Position numbers and translations under genes: made by a program
The notes under the pieces: model-generated
Databases searched by the model: none
Seen by the model: only the letters and a program-made list of their open reading frames with translations
Told to the model about the DNA's origin: nothing
Shown here: positions 1 to 8,165 of the stretch, one piece after another
How positions within the stretch are numbered: position 1 is the first letter of the stretch
How the letters are laid out: every line of letters starts with the position of its first letter
From: Gemmatimonadota bacterium
Lineage (GTDB): Bacteria > Gemmatimonadota > Gemmatimonadetes > Gemmatimonadales > Gemmatimonadaceae
Reading direction: 5' to 3'
DNA length: 64,000 nucleotides
NCBI GenBank assembly: GCA_021324775.1
Contig: JAJPIM010000035.1
Coordinates: 1 to 64,000 of the forward strand

Positions 1-299
1 GGCTGGCCATCCTCTCAGACCAGCTACCCGTCGTCGCCTTGGTGGGCCATTACCCCGCCAACTAGCTGATAGGCCGCGAGCCCCTCGATCCGCCCCGGAG
101 GTTTCCCAATCAGGCCATGCGGCCCGGTTGGCGTATGCGGTATTACCCGGCCGTTGGGCCGGCTATCCCCCGCGCATCGGTAGGTCGCTCACGTGTTACG
201 CACCCGTTCGCCGGTCATCCCTTGCGAGATGCCCACGACTTGCATGTGTTAAGCACGCCGCCAGCGTTCGTCCTGAGCCAGGATCAAACTCTCCAAGAG
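1..299 (-). rRNA. rrs: 16S ribosomal RNA, 5' end only (partial)
   Basis: The complement carries the universal 16S 5' region: AGAGTTTGATCCTGGCTCAG reads leftward from about 292, followed by the usual AACACATGCAAGTCG and the CTGAGAGGATGGCCAGCC segment near the window start. Only about the first 300 nt of the gene lie in the window; the rest of the rRNA operon continues to the left, outside. The 5' end at about 299 is estimated from E. coli numbering (position 8 is at about 292). All reading frames in this stretch are spurious. Confidence 0.97.
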
Positions 300-479
300 A
301 AAGTTCGAAACAGCTCTTCCGAACACCACTGCCCGCATCAACCGCAGCCAAAGCCACAGCCAATCCCGGCAGTTGCGTCAAGAATCACAGATTGATTGTC
401 GGTCAAACTCTCCCCGGCATCCCGACATGGACGCCAGATCAACGAGTCCGCCCTGCACGTCTGCGATCTCAGGTTCAGT

Positions 480-491
480 TGTCAAACAGCA
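480..491 (-). promoter_or_regulatory. boxA-like antitermination element in rRNA leader
   Basis: The leader RNA contains TGCTGTTTGACA, which matches 10 of 12 positions of the boxA consensus TGCTCTTTAACA. It lies about 45 nt downstream of the predicted rRNA -10 box and upstream of 16S, where NusB/S10-dependent antitermination sites normally sit. The call rests on motif and position only. Confidence 0.5.
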
Positions 492-536
492 GCGTCTGAT
501 AAACACGTTCGAGGCCGCGTTCAGCGGCAGCCTCAC

Positions 537-565
537 AACGTAGCTTGGGTTTGCAAGCAAGTCAA
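537..565 (-). promoter_or_regulatory. Probable rRNA operon promoter
   Basis: On the minus strand a -35 box TTGACT (560-565) and a -10 box TACGTT (537-542) are separated by exactly 17 nt. They lie about 240 nt upstream of the 16S 5' end, facing it. The -10 form (TAxxTT) recurs in front of tRNA-Pro, the roadblock gene and rimP in this window, which supports it as the housekeeping sigma pattern here. Confidence 0.6.
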
Positions 566-817
566 CTGGAGCGGGCCGGCGATTTCTGGAGGCGACGCCG
601 GCCACTAACCGCAACCTCCACCGGGGGTTCCACCACCCCAGTCTCGCCAGGCAAGCCCGAAAGCTCCACCGCGCCCCAGTCTGGCGCGGACGCCCCACAT
701 CACAGCCCAGGTGACCCCCGCAGGAGCCCCGTAGGCCGCCCAAAGACCCCCCCGGGTCACGCGCAGCGGCAAGCCGCCACCATCATCTCGCCCGGCACCA
801 CACACGCCCAACCAACC

Positions 818-876
818 GCTACCAGTGCTGCTACCAGTCCTGCTGCCAGTGCTGCTACCGGTGCTCCTACCAGTGC
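818..876. repeat. 12-bp tandem repeat abutting tRNA-Lys 3' end
   Basis: About five copies of a 12-bp unit of the form GCTACCAGTGCT run from 818 to 876, with single-base differences between copies. The last copy runs into the first bases of the tRNA-Lys gene, at its 3' end. No open frame uses the repeat convincingly. Confidence 0.7.
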
Positions 877-946
877 GCCCGGACGGACTCGAACCGTCAA
901 CCTCGGACTTAAGAGGACCTTGCTCTACCAATTGAGCTACGGGCGC
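874..946 (-). tRNA. tRNA-Lys(CTT)
   Basis: A 73-nt cloverleaf folds on the minus strand: acceptor GCGCCCG/CGGGCGC, D stem GCTC/GAGC, T arm GACGG-TTCGAGT-CCGTC, anticodon loop CTCTTAA giving CTT, and discriminator A. No CCA is encoded. The anticodon stem is weak: AGGTC against GTCCG leaves a T-T mismatch at 30-40 and A-G at 27-43, which is unusual for an essential tRNA. Confidence 0.9.
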
Positions 947-952
947 GACACG

Positions 953-1057
953 GGCCGCTTCGCGGCCGTGAGAGAGGAGCAATGTAGAGAGGAGAAAGGA
1001 GAGACGGCAGGGCGTTCCCGCATCTCTCCTCTCTCCCTTCTGCCCCGCTCCTCTCTC
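953..1057. repeat. Inverted repeats between two tRNA genes
   Basis: Two nested signals lie between tRNA-Arg and tRNA-Lys. A short hairpin GGCCGC/GCGGCC occupies 953-967. A long polypurine arm from 970 (GAGAGAGGAGC) is answered by a polypyrimidine arm ending at 1057 (GCTCCTCTCTC), with further purine/pyrimidine complementarity inside. In a leftward tRNA transcript this would form a long stem that could guide processing or stop transcription. Confidence 0.55.
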
Positions 1058-1082
1058 GTGCCGCGCAACGGCACACGCCGCA

Positions 1083-1156
1083 CGCGCCAGGAGGGAATCG
1101 AACCCCCGACCTACAGCTTAGAAGGCTGTTGCTCTATCCAACTGAGCTACTGGCGC
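1083..1156 (-). tRNA. tRNA-Arg(TCT)
   Basis: A complete 74-nt cloverleaf lies on the minus strand: acceptor GCGCCAG/CTGGCGC, D stem GCTC/GAGC, perfect anticodon stem ACAGC/GCTGT around loop CTTCTAA (anticodon TCT, reads AGA), T arm GGGGG-TTCGATT-CCCTC. The CCA is not encoded. It probably shares a leftward transcript with tRNA-Lys. Confidence 0.95.
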
Positions 1157-1294
1157 CTCGCTCTCCCCCGCCCCCGCCGGCATCCCCGCTGAAAGCAATC
1201 GCGTACAAACGATAGCCGCAAGAAGACGACCGAGCCGCACACGCCCGTACCAACCGGCGCTGCACAACAGAGCGGCGCCGCATAACATTGCGGC

Positions 1295-2350
1295 GTGCGC
1301 CCTCCGGCCTTCCACCTCCCGCACCCGCTCCCGTACCTGCTCCCGTACCTGCTCCCGTATCTGATCCTGTACCCGCTCTCGGCCATGCTCGCGCGCAGCC
1401 TGCCCGCCCAGTCATGTCCCACTGAGTTGCCGCGCCAGTTCGCAGCAATCGCGCGCGCGTCGGGCGGCACCATGGGCGTCGCCGCTCGCGCGATCGAACG
1501 CGGCCAATCCGCTGATTTCAATGCGTCAGCGCCGCTCCCGATGCAGAGCGTGTTCAAGCTGCCGATCGCGATCGTCATCCTCTATGAGGCCGATCACGGC
1601 CAGATCGATCTCGCGAAACCGGTCATCGTCACGGTCGCCGATCTCGCCCCCGGCGCCAGCCCGATCGCGGTCACCGTCGCCGGCGAAGGGCACCACGCCT
1701 ATCCGATTCGCGAACTCCTGGACCTCATGGCCGGCCAGAGCGACAACACCGCAGCCGATCTCCTGATCGCCATCGCCGGCGGCGCGCCGCGCATCCAGCA
1801 ATTCCTGCGCGACCACGGACTCGATGGCATCGATGTCTCGCTCTCCGAACGCGAGATGGCCGCCGAATACTACGGCGTACCATTTCCGAACGGCGCGCCA
1901 GACCCGCTCACCGCGTTCGAATCCGCCGTCCGCACCCAGGCGCCGGCCGACCGCGCCGCGGCAGCCCACGCCTTCTCCGCGGATTCACGCAATACCGCGA
2001 CCGCCGCGGGTCTCGCGCAGCTCCTCGTGAAATTACAGACCGGTGCCCTGCTCTCCCCGGCATCCACGGCGCTGCTCCTCGGGATCATGACGCGATCACC
2101 GGTCATGCGCCACCGGCTCAGAGGACTGTTGCCTCCCACCGCCCCGGTCGCACATAAATCCGGTACCTCGGCCACCACCGACGGCGTGACGGGGGCCACC
2201 AACGACGTCGGCGTGATCACGCTGCCGGACCAGTCGCATCTGGCGATCGCCGTCCTGATCAAGGATTCAAGCGCGCCGGACGCGCTCCGAGATTCCGTGA
2301 TCGCACGCGTCGCCAAGGCGGCCTACGACTGCTGGGGCACGAGGCACTGA
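1295..2350 (+). CDS. Class A beta-lactamase
   Basis: Secreted serine beta-lactamase, 351 aa, expected in the periplasm. The class A motifs are in order: SVFK (Ser85, Lys88), SDN (149-151), a Glu in the SEREM segment (185-188) where Glu166 is expected, and KSGT (288-291). The GTG start at 1295 is chosen because it gives a signal peptide; the next in-frame ATG, at 1385, would remove the hydrophobic segment. That segment is odd: it is built from Leu-Pro-Tyr-Leu repeats encoded by a 12-bp tandem repeat. The set of motifs resembles the broader class A2 group, but subclass and substrate range cannot be settled by eye. It lies alone after the tRNA genes and no AmpR-type regulator is adjacent. Confidence 0.88.
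   Translation: MRPPAFHLPHPLPYLLPYLLPYLILYPLSAMLARSLPAQSCPTELPRQFAAIARASGGTMGVAARAIERGQSADFNASAPLPMQSVFKLPIAIVILYEADHGQIDLAKPVIVTVADLAPGASPIAVTVAGEGHHAYPIRELLDLMAGQSDNTAADLLIAIAGGAPRIQQFLRDHGLDGIDVSLSEREMAAEYYGVPFPNGAPDPLTAFESAVRTQAPADRAAAAHAFSADSRNTATAAGLAQLLVKLQTGALLSPASTALLLGIMTRSPVMRHRLRGLLPPTAPVAHKSGTSATTDGVTGATNDVGVITLPDQSHLAIAVLIKDSSAPDALRDSVIARVAKAAYDCWGTRH
1316..1375 (+). repeat. 12-bp in-frame tandem repeat in bla signal peptide
   Basis: Five copies of a unit like CTCCCGTACCTG run head to tail; the first and last are degenerate. Because 12 bp is four codons, copy-number change keeps frame and simply lengthens or shortens the Leu-Pro-Tyr-Leu run in the signal peptide of the beta-lactamase. 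Confidence 0.85.
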
Positions 2351-2357
2351 CCCACGG

Positions 2358-2403
2358 CCGCATGCCGCGACCGCATGCCGCGACCGCACGCCGCGGCCGC
2401 ACT
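2358..2403. repeat. 13-bp tandem repeat after bla
   Basis: Three and a half copies of a unit CCGCATGCCGCGA lie directly after the beta-lactamase stop. The surrounding interval from 2351 to 2610 holds no credible gene. Confidence 0.7.
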
Positions 2404-2610
2404 CCACGCGCAAGACCACGAAATGGGACACCACGACCGCGACGCCGCACAGTTGCGCGCGCGTCGTGCGACGTGGTCGTGCCACTCATCGCGCGAACGC
2501 TTGACACGCCCGGCAGGATGCGTTCATCTGCCCGTGCCAACGAACACCCTTCGTCATCCGATCACGGTACGGACGCGGAGGGAATCCACCCGACAACCAA
2601 TGGATGCCGC

Positions 2611-4371
2611 ATGATGCCGCTGCACCGAAACGCGCTACTGGTCGTGGGACTCGCGAGCGTCACCGCATGCACGCGGCAGCCCTCGCCTCGCTTCGAGGTC
2701 AGCTTCCCGGCATCACTCAGCGCGCAGCCGGTCACGGGACACCTCTTCATCAGCATCTACACGAAGGACGATGTCGAACCCCGCATCGCCGCGTACCAGT
2801 CCTCGCGCGACTTCGTCGCCCGCGTGCCGTTCTTCGCGACGGATGTAGACTCGCTCAAGCCCGGCGAATCCGCCGTCGTCGACACCGCGGCGCCCGGCTA
2901 CCCGCTCGCCGGTCTCCGCGATCTGCCCGCCGGTGACTACTACGTGCAGGCGGTGATGAACGTCTACACGGAGTACCACCGAGCCGACGGCCACACGATC
3001 TGGGCCCGCCAGGGCGACTGGGACGGACAGCGCTGGGCGTACGCCCCCGGCAATCTGGCGAGCCAGCCGGTGAAGGTGCACCTCGATCCGGCACAGGGCT
3101 ACGACGTCAAGCTGGCGCTCGACCATGCGCTGCCGCCGATCGCACTGCCCGCGGATACGAAATGGGTGAAGCACCTCAAGATCCAGAGTCAAATGCTCAC
3201 GAAATGGTGGGGCGGCGCGCCGCAGTACCTCGGCGCGACAGTGCTCTTGCCCAAAGGCTACGACGAGCATCCGACGACACACTATCCCGTCCTCTATCTC
3301 CAGGATCACTTCAACCTCGATCCGCCTTACGGCTTCACCGAGGACTCGGCGCCGAAGCGCGGCCGCACGGTCGCGGTCGTGCTCGAGCCGCCCAACCCGC
3401 GCTCCAACGTCGAGTCGGCGCATCCGTGGTCGGGCGGCGGCAAACGGGAAAGCGGATACGAGTTCTACAAGTCGTGGGTCTCGGACAGGTTCCCGGGGAT
3501 GATCATCGTCACGTTCCAGCATCCCACCCAGTTCTTCGACGACTCGTACGCGGTGAACTCGGTGAACGACGGCCCCTACGGCGATGCCATCCTGCAGGAG
3601 CTGATTCCGGAAGTCGAACGCCGGTACCGGATCATCCAGGCGCCCTACGCGCGTGTTTTGAGCGGCGGATCGACCGGCGGATGGGAGTCGCTGGCGCTGC
3701 AGCTCTATCACCCGGATTTCTTCGGCGGCACGTGGACGTTTTTTCCCGACCCCATCGATTTCCGCCGGTACCAACTGACCGACATCTACTCCGACACGAG
3801 CTACTACACGCAGCCGAACGCGGCGCCCGGCGCGCCCGAGCGCATGATGCAGATGAACTCTCCCGACGGCCAGCCGATGGCGACCAGCCGCGCGGTCGAG
3901 CAGATGGAGATCGCCTCGGGCACGAAGCTACGCTCGGGCTGGCAGTTCGACGTTTGGAACGTGGTGTATGGACCCGTCGGTGAAGACGGATACCCGAAGC
4001 GCCTGTTCGATCCAAAGACGGGGGTGATCGATCACTCGGTCGCCCTCGCCATGCGGGACAGCGGCTACGATCTCCGCTACTACGTGCATCAGCACTGGCC
4101 AACGATCGGGCCAAAGCTCGTCGGCAAGCTCCATATCCTGTGCGGCGACATGGATGACTTCTTCCTCGCGCCAGCCGTCTACATGATGCAGGAGGAGCTC
4201 GAGAGCCAGACGCACCCCGCGTATGGCGGCGATTTCCGCTATGGGCGCCCGATGAAAGGCCACGGCTGGTCCCCCATGACCAACGCCGGCCTGATCCGGG
4301 AGATGGCGGCGGCGATCGCGAAGAACGCACCGCCGGGTGCACCGACGGCGTCATGGCGGAACGGCACCTGA
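2611..4371 (+). CDS. Esterase-family alpha/beta hydrolase, lipoprotein
   Basis: Predicted lipid-anchored hydrolase of 586 aa, related to the putative esterase family (esterase D / enterochelin esterase type). A lipoprotein signal ends in LASVTAC with Cys20. An N-terminal beta-rich region of about 200 residues precedes the hydrolase domain, whose nucleophile elbow G-G-S-T-G-G places Ser354. The start at 2611 is chosen although the frame is open from 2362, because only this start gives a proper signal; the upstream part reads through repeats. Two Met codons are adjacent (2611, 2614). It stands alone between bla and a reductase gene. Substrate is unknown. Confidence 0.8.
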   Translation: MMPLHRNALLVVGLASVTACTRQPSPRFEVSFPASLSAQPVTGHLFISIYTKDDVEPRIAAYQSSRDFVARVPFFATDVDSLKPGESAVVDTAAPGYPLAGLRDLPAGDYYVQAVMNVYTEYHRADGHTIWARQGDWDGQRWAYAPGNLASQPVKVHLDPAQGYDVKLALDHALPPIALPADTKWVKHLKIQSQMLTKWWGGAPQYLGATVLLPKGYDEHPTTHYPVLYLQDHFNLDPPYGFTEDSAPKRGRTVAVVLEPPNPRSNVESAHPWSGGGKRESGYEFYKSWVSDRFPGMIIVTFQHPTQFFDDSYAVNSVNDGPYGDAILQELIPEVERRYRIIQAPYARVLSGGSTGGWESLALQLYHPDFFGGTWTFFPDPIDFRRYQLTDIYSDTSYYTQPNAAPGAPERMMQMNSPDGQPMATSRAVEQMEIASGTKLRSGWQFDVWNVVYGPVGEDGYPKRLFDPKTGVIDHSVALAMRDSGYDLRYYVHQHWPTIGPKLVGKLHILCGDMDDFFLAPAVYMMQEELESQTHPAYGGDFRYGRPMKGHGWSPMTNAGLIREMAAAIAKNAPPGAPTASWRNGT

Positions 4372-4427
4372 TCGGCGGCACGAGGCCGTATTAGTTTCTC
4401 GCGACCCAATGTCCGAGGAGCCAGCCC

Positions 4428-4967
4428 ATGCGGTGTTCCGTGTTCATTGCGACGAGCCTCGACGGTTTCATTGCGCGCGAAGACGGGTCGCTCGACTGGC
4501 TGCCTCCGGGAGGCGGCGAAGAGCACGGATACACCGAGTTCATGTCCGGGATCGACGTGGTCGTGATGGGCCGGATGACGTACGAAACGGTGCTGGGCTT
4601 CGACGCGTGGCCGTATATCGGCACGCGGGTGGTTGTGCTCAGCAACCGCCCGCTCGCGAGCGCGACACCGGAAGGCGCCGTGTTCGAGACGATGTCCGGG
4701 GCACCGGCCGACATCGTATCGCGATTGGCGGGCCGCGGGCTACGGCACGCGTATGTCGATGGCGGGATCACGGTTCAGCGCTTCCTTGCCGCCGGCCTCA
4801 TTCAGCGTCTCACGATCACCCGTATCCCGGTTCTCCTGGGGCGCGGGATTCCGCTTTTCGGCGCCGTACCGCGCGACATCCGTCTCGATCACGTCGCGAC
4901 ACGCTCGTATGAGAGCGGCATGGTCCAGAGCGAATACACGATCGTGTCGTCGCCGCCCTCGTCGTAG
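4428..4967 (+). CDS. Dihydrofolate reductase-like protein (RibD C-terminal family)
   Basis: A 179-aa cytoplasmic protein of the RibD C-terminal/DHFR-like fold. The N-terminal strand S-L-D-G-F-I-A, the V-V-V-M-G-R-M-T-Y-E segment and the YVDGG motif near residue 108 fit NAD(P)H-dependent reductases of this group. It is a stand-alone reductase domain without the RibD deaminase, so a role in riboflavin synthesis is unlikely; many such proteins are uncharacterised. A GAGG ribosome-binding sequence lies about 10 nt before the ATG. Confidence 0.82.
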   Translation: MRCSVFIATSLDGFIAREDGSLDWLPPGGGEEHGYTEFMSGIDVVVMGRMTYETVLGFDAWPYIGTRVVVLSNRPLASATPEGAVFETMSGAPADIVSRLAGRGLRHAYVDGGITVQRFLAAGLIQRLTITRIPVLLGRGIPLFGAVPRDIRLDHVATRSYESGMVQSEYTIVSSPPSS

Positions 4968-4997
4968 CAACGCAGCCATCGGGGAGCCGCCTCACCG

Positions 4998-5921
4998 CTA
5001 CTGCTTGTAGGCCACCTGTGCGGAATACCCCAGGAGACTCCGCTCCGGATATGACGGGTACTTCGCCGTCATAGCGGTGAAGAGGGCCTTGGCGTCCGGG
5101 GACGCCGAGCGTGCGGCGTCGAAGTCCGTGAGGTACTGATCCATTCGCCGGAGCACGTCCGGCGAGTCGGGCAGGTCCGCACTGGCCTTGTGACCCGCGA
5201 CGACAATCGCGGGGTGCAACGCGGCGATGCGCGCGATCGAGCGGTGCCAGGCTACGCGCGCCGCCGGACTCGATGAGCCGAGCCAGACGTGGGTGCCATT
5301 GAACACGATGTCGCCTGCGACCACGGCCCGAAGCGACGGGATCCAAAGGAAGCTGTTGGTTGGCTTGAGCACGTCGCCCTGCTGGTCCGAAGTCACCTCG
5401 ATCTTTTCGCCGTCGACCATGAACGTCGGGCTCGGCAGCGGCTGTGGCGTCACGAGGCTGTCGGGCGCTTCGTTGGGAGTTTGCGACTTGACCGCGGACA
5501 AGTACTTGGGCGCGTTCTCCTTGAACTGCTCGATCGCGGCAGGCGTCATGTAGACGGGCGTCCCCGGAAACCGCTCCTCGATCACGGCAGTGCCGAGGTA
5601 GTGGTCTTCATCGGGGTGCGTAATGAAGATCGCTTTGAGATGCGTACCCGTGGCCGCGATCTGATCGGCAAGCCGGCGGGCGTCGCTGGCGTGAAACTGT
5701 GCATCGACGAGGAGCGCCTCGGTCGGGCCGGCGATCAGCGTCGCATTGACGTTGAAGGCGCTGGTATCCGCGAGCACCTCGATGAGCCGGAGGGTCGGTT
5801 TGGCTGGCGCCGCGATGCCGGCTCGCGTGGCCGGCACGAGGAGCGTCGCGGCGATGGCGGCGGCGGGAATGATGCGCACCGGGAATGACGACGGGCGCGA
5901 TCGATGGAGCGGGTGATGCAC
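4998..5921 (-). CDS. Metallo-beta-lactamase-fold hydrolase, exported
   Basis: A 307-aa protein with a signal peptide (hydrophobic stretch about 17-37) and an MBL fold. The metal motif is H-P-D-E-D-H (102-107). Further likely metal ligands are D in VVAGDIVFNG and H in VVAGHKAS. Start is GTG at 5921. It is transcribed away from the LytS-type kinase, sharing a 192-bp intergenic region with two palindromes. The substrate cannot be told; the family includes lactamases, lactonases and thioesterases. Nothing suggests it acts with the class A enzyme at 1295. Confidence 0.82.
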   Translation of the reverse strand: MHHPLHRSRPSSFPVRIIPAAAIAATLLVPATRAGIAAPAKPTLRLIEVLADTSAFNVNATLIAGPTEALLVDAQFHASDARRLADQIAATGTHLKAIFITHPDEDHYLGTAVIEERFPGTPVYMTPAAIEQFKENAPKYLSAVKSQTPNEAPDSLVTPQPLPSPTFMVDGEKIEVTSDQQGDVLKPTNSFLWIPSLRAVVAGDIVFNGTHVWLGSSSPAARVAWHRSIARIAALHPAIVVAGHKASADLPDSPDVLRRMDQYLTDFDAARSASPDAKALFTAMTAKYPSYPERSLLGYSAQVAYKQ

Positions 5922-6008
5922 GAGGCCCTCCGTTCGGGGTTATGCCGCAACCAATGGCCGCTGGCCGGGTGGCACAACACGCGGCGGATGAGCGCGGCGC
6001 GATCCCGT

Positions 6009-6070
6009 GACCAGTGGTGCCGTTTGCGTGATGACTGGTCCGCGCCACACCAGCGTGACGTTTGTCACGC
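6009..6070. promoter_or_regulatory. Two palindromes in divergent promoter region
   Basis: Between the leftward MBL gene and the rightward LytS-type kinase lie two inverted repeats: GACCAGT/ACTGGTC (6009-6015 and 6034-6040) and GCGTGAC/GTCACGC with a 4-nt spacer (6053-6059 and 6064-6070). Their position 44 to 105 nt upstream of the kinase start suits operators. The cognate regulator is unknown. Confidence 0.4.
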
Positions 6071-6113
6071 GCGCACCGGTTGCCGGTCCAGTCCCGGGCC
6101 GGCATGATTCGGC

Positions 6114-7235
6114 ATGAACCCGAGTGGCGTCCGGCCATCCCGCATCATCGCGCTGTCACTCATCGTGGGAACGTTCTTCACGATGCAGACGATGTTCATG
6201 GCCCTGGCGTCGGGGCGGGCGCTCGATCCCGAGTGGGACGTGTTTCAGGAGTTGTTGTTCTGGGTGGTGTGGGCGCTGCTCGCGCCGCTGGTTGTCGCCG
6301 CGGCCCGTCGCTGGCCCCTCGATGCGCGGCCGCTCTATCCGTCCGTCACCGTCCATATCCTCGCATCGGCCGCGCTGGCACCCGTCCAGACCGTCGTGGC
6401 GTTCGGGTTGCACCTGGCCGCGCTCGTGGTCACGGGACGTGTGCCCGCGCACGACGCGCTGCCCTGGATGATCCACACCAGTACGGCGCTCGTGTGGGGC
6501 GTGTTCATGGGTGTGTTCTTCTACTGGGTCGTCGTCGGGGTGTATACGGCGCTGCACTTCCGCCGGCTGTACGCCGCGGAACGCGTGAGCGCGGTGGAGC
6601 TGGCGGGGCGGAGCGCGAGGCTGGAGGCTGAGCTCACCCGGGCGCATCTCGATGCGTTGCGATCGCAGTTGCGCCCGCATTTTCTCTTCAACACGCTGAA
6701 CGCCATCTCGGTGCTGACGACGGACGATGCCGCCAAGGCGCGCGGGATGATCCTGCGTCTCGGCTCCCTGCTCCGGCGGAGCCTCGACGAAGAGCAGGAC
6801 GAGGTCTCACTCGAGGAAGAACTGCGATTCCTCGGTGAGTACCTCGACATCCAGCGTGTACGGTTCGGCGACCGGCTGTCGGTGACGTCGGCGATCGATC
6901 CGTCCGTCACGACGGCCCGCGTTCCGGTGCTGCTGTTGCAGCCGCTCATCGAGAACGCGCTCGAACACGGCGCACCAGAGGATGGGGGGACGACGTCCAT
7001 TGCCCTCTCCATTGCGCGAGCCGGCGACACGGTGCGAGTCACGATCGAGGACTCTGGACCGGGCCCTCCGGACATACGGGACCGGCGCGATGGGATCGGT
7101 CTCCGGAATACGCGCGAGCGGCTCCGCCAGTTATACGGCGATCGCGCCGTGTTGACACTGCGCCGCCGGCCCGGGCATCCGGGTGGTGGCGGCTGCGTCG
7201 ACGTTATCCTGCCGTTCTCGCCGGTCACCGAGTGA
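6114..7235 (+). CDS. LytS-type sensor histidine kinase
   Basis: Membrane sensor kinase of 373 aa from the LytS/YehU family. About four hydrophobic segments fill residues 8-155, then a short coiled region leads to the phosphoacceptor motif LRPHFLFNTLNA with His189, followed by an N box LLQPLIENALEHG and a G box with DSGPG and GIGLRNTRERL. The partner response regulator follows directly: its GTG start overlaps this stop by 4 nt (GTGA), so the pair is translationally coupled. The signal sensed is unknown. Confidence 0.93.
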   Translation: MNPSGVRPSRIIALSLIVGTFFTMQTMFMALASGRALDPEWDVFQELLFWVVWALLAPLVVAAARRWPLDARPLYPSVTVHILASAALAPVQTVVAFGLHLAALVVTGRVPAHDALPWMIHTSTALVWGVFMGVFFYWVVVGVYTALHFRRLYAAERVSAVELAGRSARLEAELTRAHLDALRSQLRPHFLFNTLNAISVLTTDDAAKARGMILRLGSLLRRSLDEEQDEVSLEEELRFLGEYLDIQRVRFGDRLSVTSAIDPSVTTARVPVLLLQPLIENALEHGAPEDGGTTSIALSIARAGDTVRVTIEDSGPGPPDIRDRRDGIGLRNTRERLRQLYGDRAVLTLRRRPGHPGGGGCVDVILPFSPVTE

Positions 7236-8038
7236 GAGTGCTGATTGTCGACGACGAGCCGCTCGCTCGTCGCGGGCTCCGCCGAGAGCTGGAGCGAATC
7301 CCGGGGATGGTCTGCGCCGGCGAGTGCCGGGGGCGCGACGAGGCGGTCACCGCGATCGTCGAGCAGCGTCCGGACGTGGTGCTGCTGGATGTCCAGCTCG
7401 GGCGTGCCAACGCCTTCGAGATCATCGAGCAGGTCGGCGTCGGCGCGATGCCGTTCGTGGTCTTCGTCACCGCGTATGATCGCCATGCGCTCCGGGCATT
7501 CGAGGTGAACGCCATCGACTACGTGCTGAAGCCGGTGGATCCCGACCGTCTGCGGGAAGCCCTGGAGCGTGTGGCGCGCCAGCGCACGCTCGAGCAGAGT
7601 GCGTCGCTGGCCGACCGCCTGGAGCAACTGCTCACCGAGCGGGCGAGCGCGGGGCCGCTCCCCGTGGACCCCAAGCCGCTGCCGGACCGGCTCGTCGTGC
7701 ACGACGGCGCCCGGCTGGCGTTTGTGGAGGTCGGATCGATCGACTGGATCGAGGCCTATGGGAACTACGTCCGGGTGCACGCTGGCCTGCGGCACTACCT
7801 CGTGCGCACCACGATGACCCGGATGGCGCAGCGCTTGGGTGGGCAGGTGCGTGGGGCGCCCGGGCCGGGGGCGTTCGTCCGGATCCGCCGGACGGCTCTG
7901 GTCAACGTTCGGGCGATCGTCACGGTGGAGCGGTACGGGAAAGGCATGTTCACCTTGCGCCTGCGGAACGGCGCCCAGTTGGTATCGAGCCGCTACCACC
8001 AGACCGATCTCAACGGGCTGCTCCGCCCGAGCGGCTGA
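7232..8038 (+). CDS. LytTR-family response regulator
   Basis: A 268-aa DNA-binding response regulator. The receiver domain (about 1-120) has acidic D8-D9, phosphoacceptor Asp53 in VVLLDVQLG, Thr in VFVTAYD and Lys in YVLKPVD. A C-terminal LytTR domain (about 155-265) has the typical segments IDWIEAYGNYV, FVRIRRTALVN and LVSSRYHQ. It pairs with the overlapping LytS-type kinase. A 15-bp direct repeat 75 nt downstream is a possible but unproven target. Confidence 0.93.
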   Translation: MRVLIVDDEPLARRGLRRELERIPGMVCAGECRGRDEAVTAIVEQRPDVVLLDVQLGRANAFEIIEQVGVGAMPFVVFVTAYDRHALRAFEVNAIDYVLKPVDPDRLREALERVARQRTLEQSASLADRLEQLLTERASAGPLPVDPKPLPDRLVVHDGARLAFVEVGSIDWIEAYGNYVRVHAGLRHYLVRTTMTRMAQRLGGQVRGAPGPGAFVRIRRTALVNVRAIVTVERYGKGMFTLRLRNGAQLVSSRYHQTDLNGLLRPSG

Positions 8039-8112
8039 GGGCTGTGGCGGCCGCCGTGGGGCCGCCGTCCCGGGTCCGCGCGGGCGGGCTGGCGCTCCGG
8101 GTGGGTGTTGCG

Positions 8113-8142
8113 GGATTATCCCGGCACGGATTATTCGGGTAC
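8113..8142. repeat. 15-bp tandem direct repeat before DUF2277 gene
   Basis: GGATTATCCCGGCAC is followed at once by GGATTATTCGGGTAC, matching at 12 of 15 positions. It lies between the LytTR regulator and the DUF2277-kinase pair, 24 nt before the DUF2277 start, where an operator would be expected. Confidence 0.5.
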
Positions 8143-8165
8143 CGATTCCCTGAGGTCAATCCACC

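Larger units (their letters stand above)
300..873 (-). other. rRNA operon leader and promoter region, no gene
   Basis: No credible protein gene lies here. Several short frames are open only because the DNA is GC-rich. The part from about 300 to 566 is the 5' leader and promoter of the leftward rRNA operon, with the promoter and boxA-like site listed separately. The part from about 570 to 817 is GC-rich, without recognisable motifs. A short tandem repeat follows up to the tRNA-Lys gene. Confidence 0.7.

Noticed and set aside
117-1192. Several short open frames across the 16S end, leader and tRNA genes
   Set aside because: They run through rRNA and tRNA sequence and have no protein-like pattern.
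2495-2530. TTGACA (2501-2506) upstream of the esterase as a promoter -35 box
   Set aside because: The best -10 partner at 17 nt (TCATCT) matches poorly, so the promoter is not supported.
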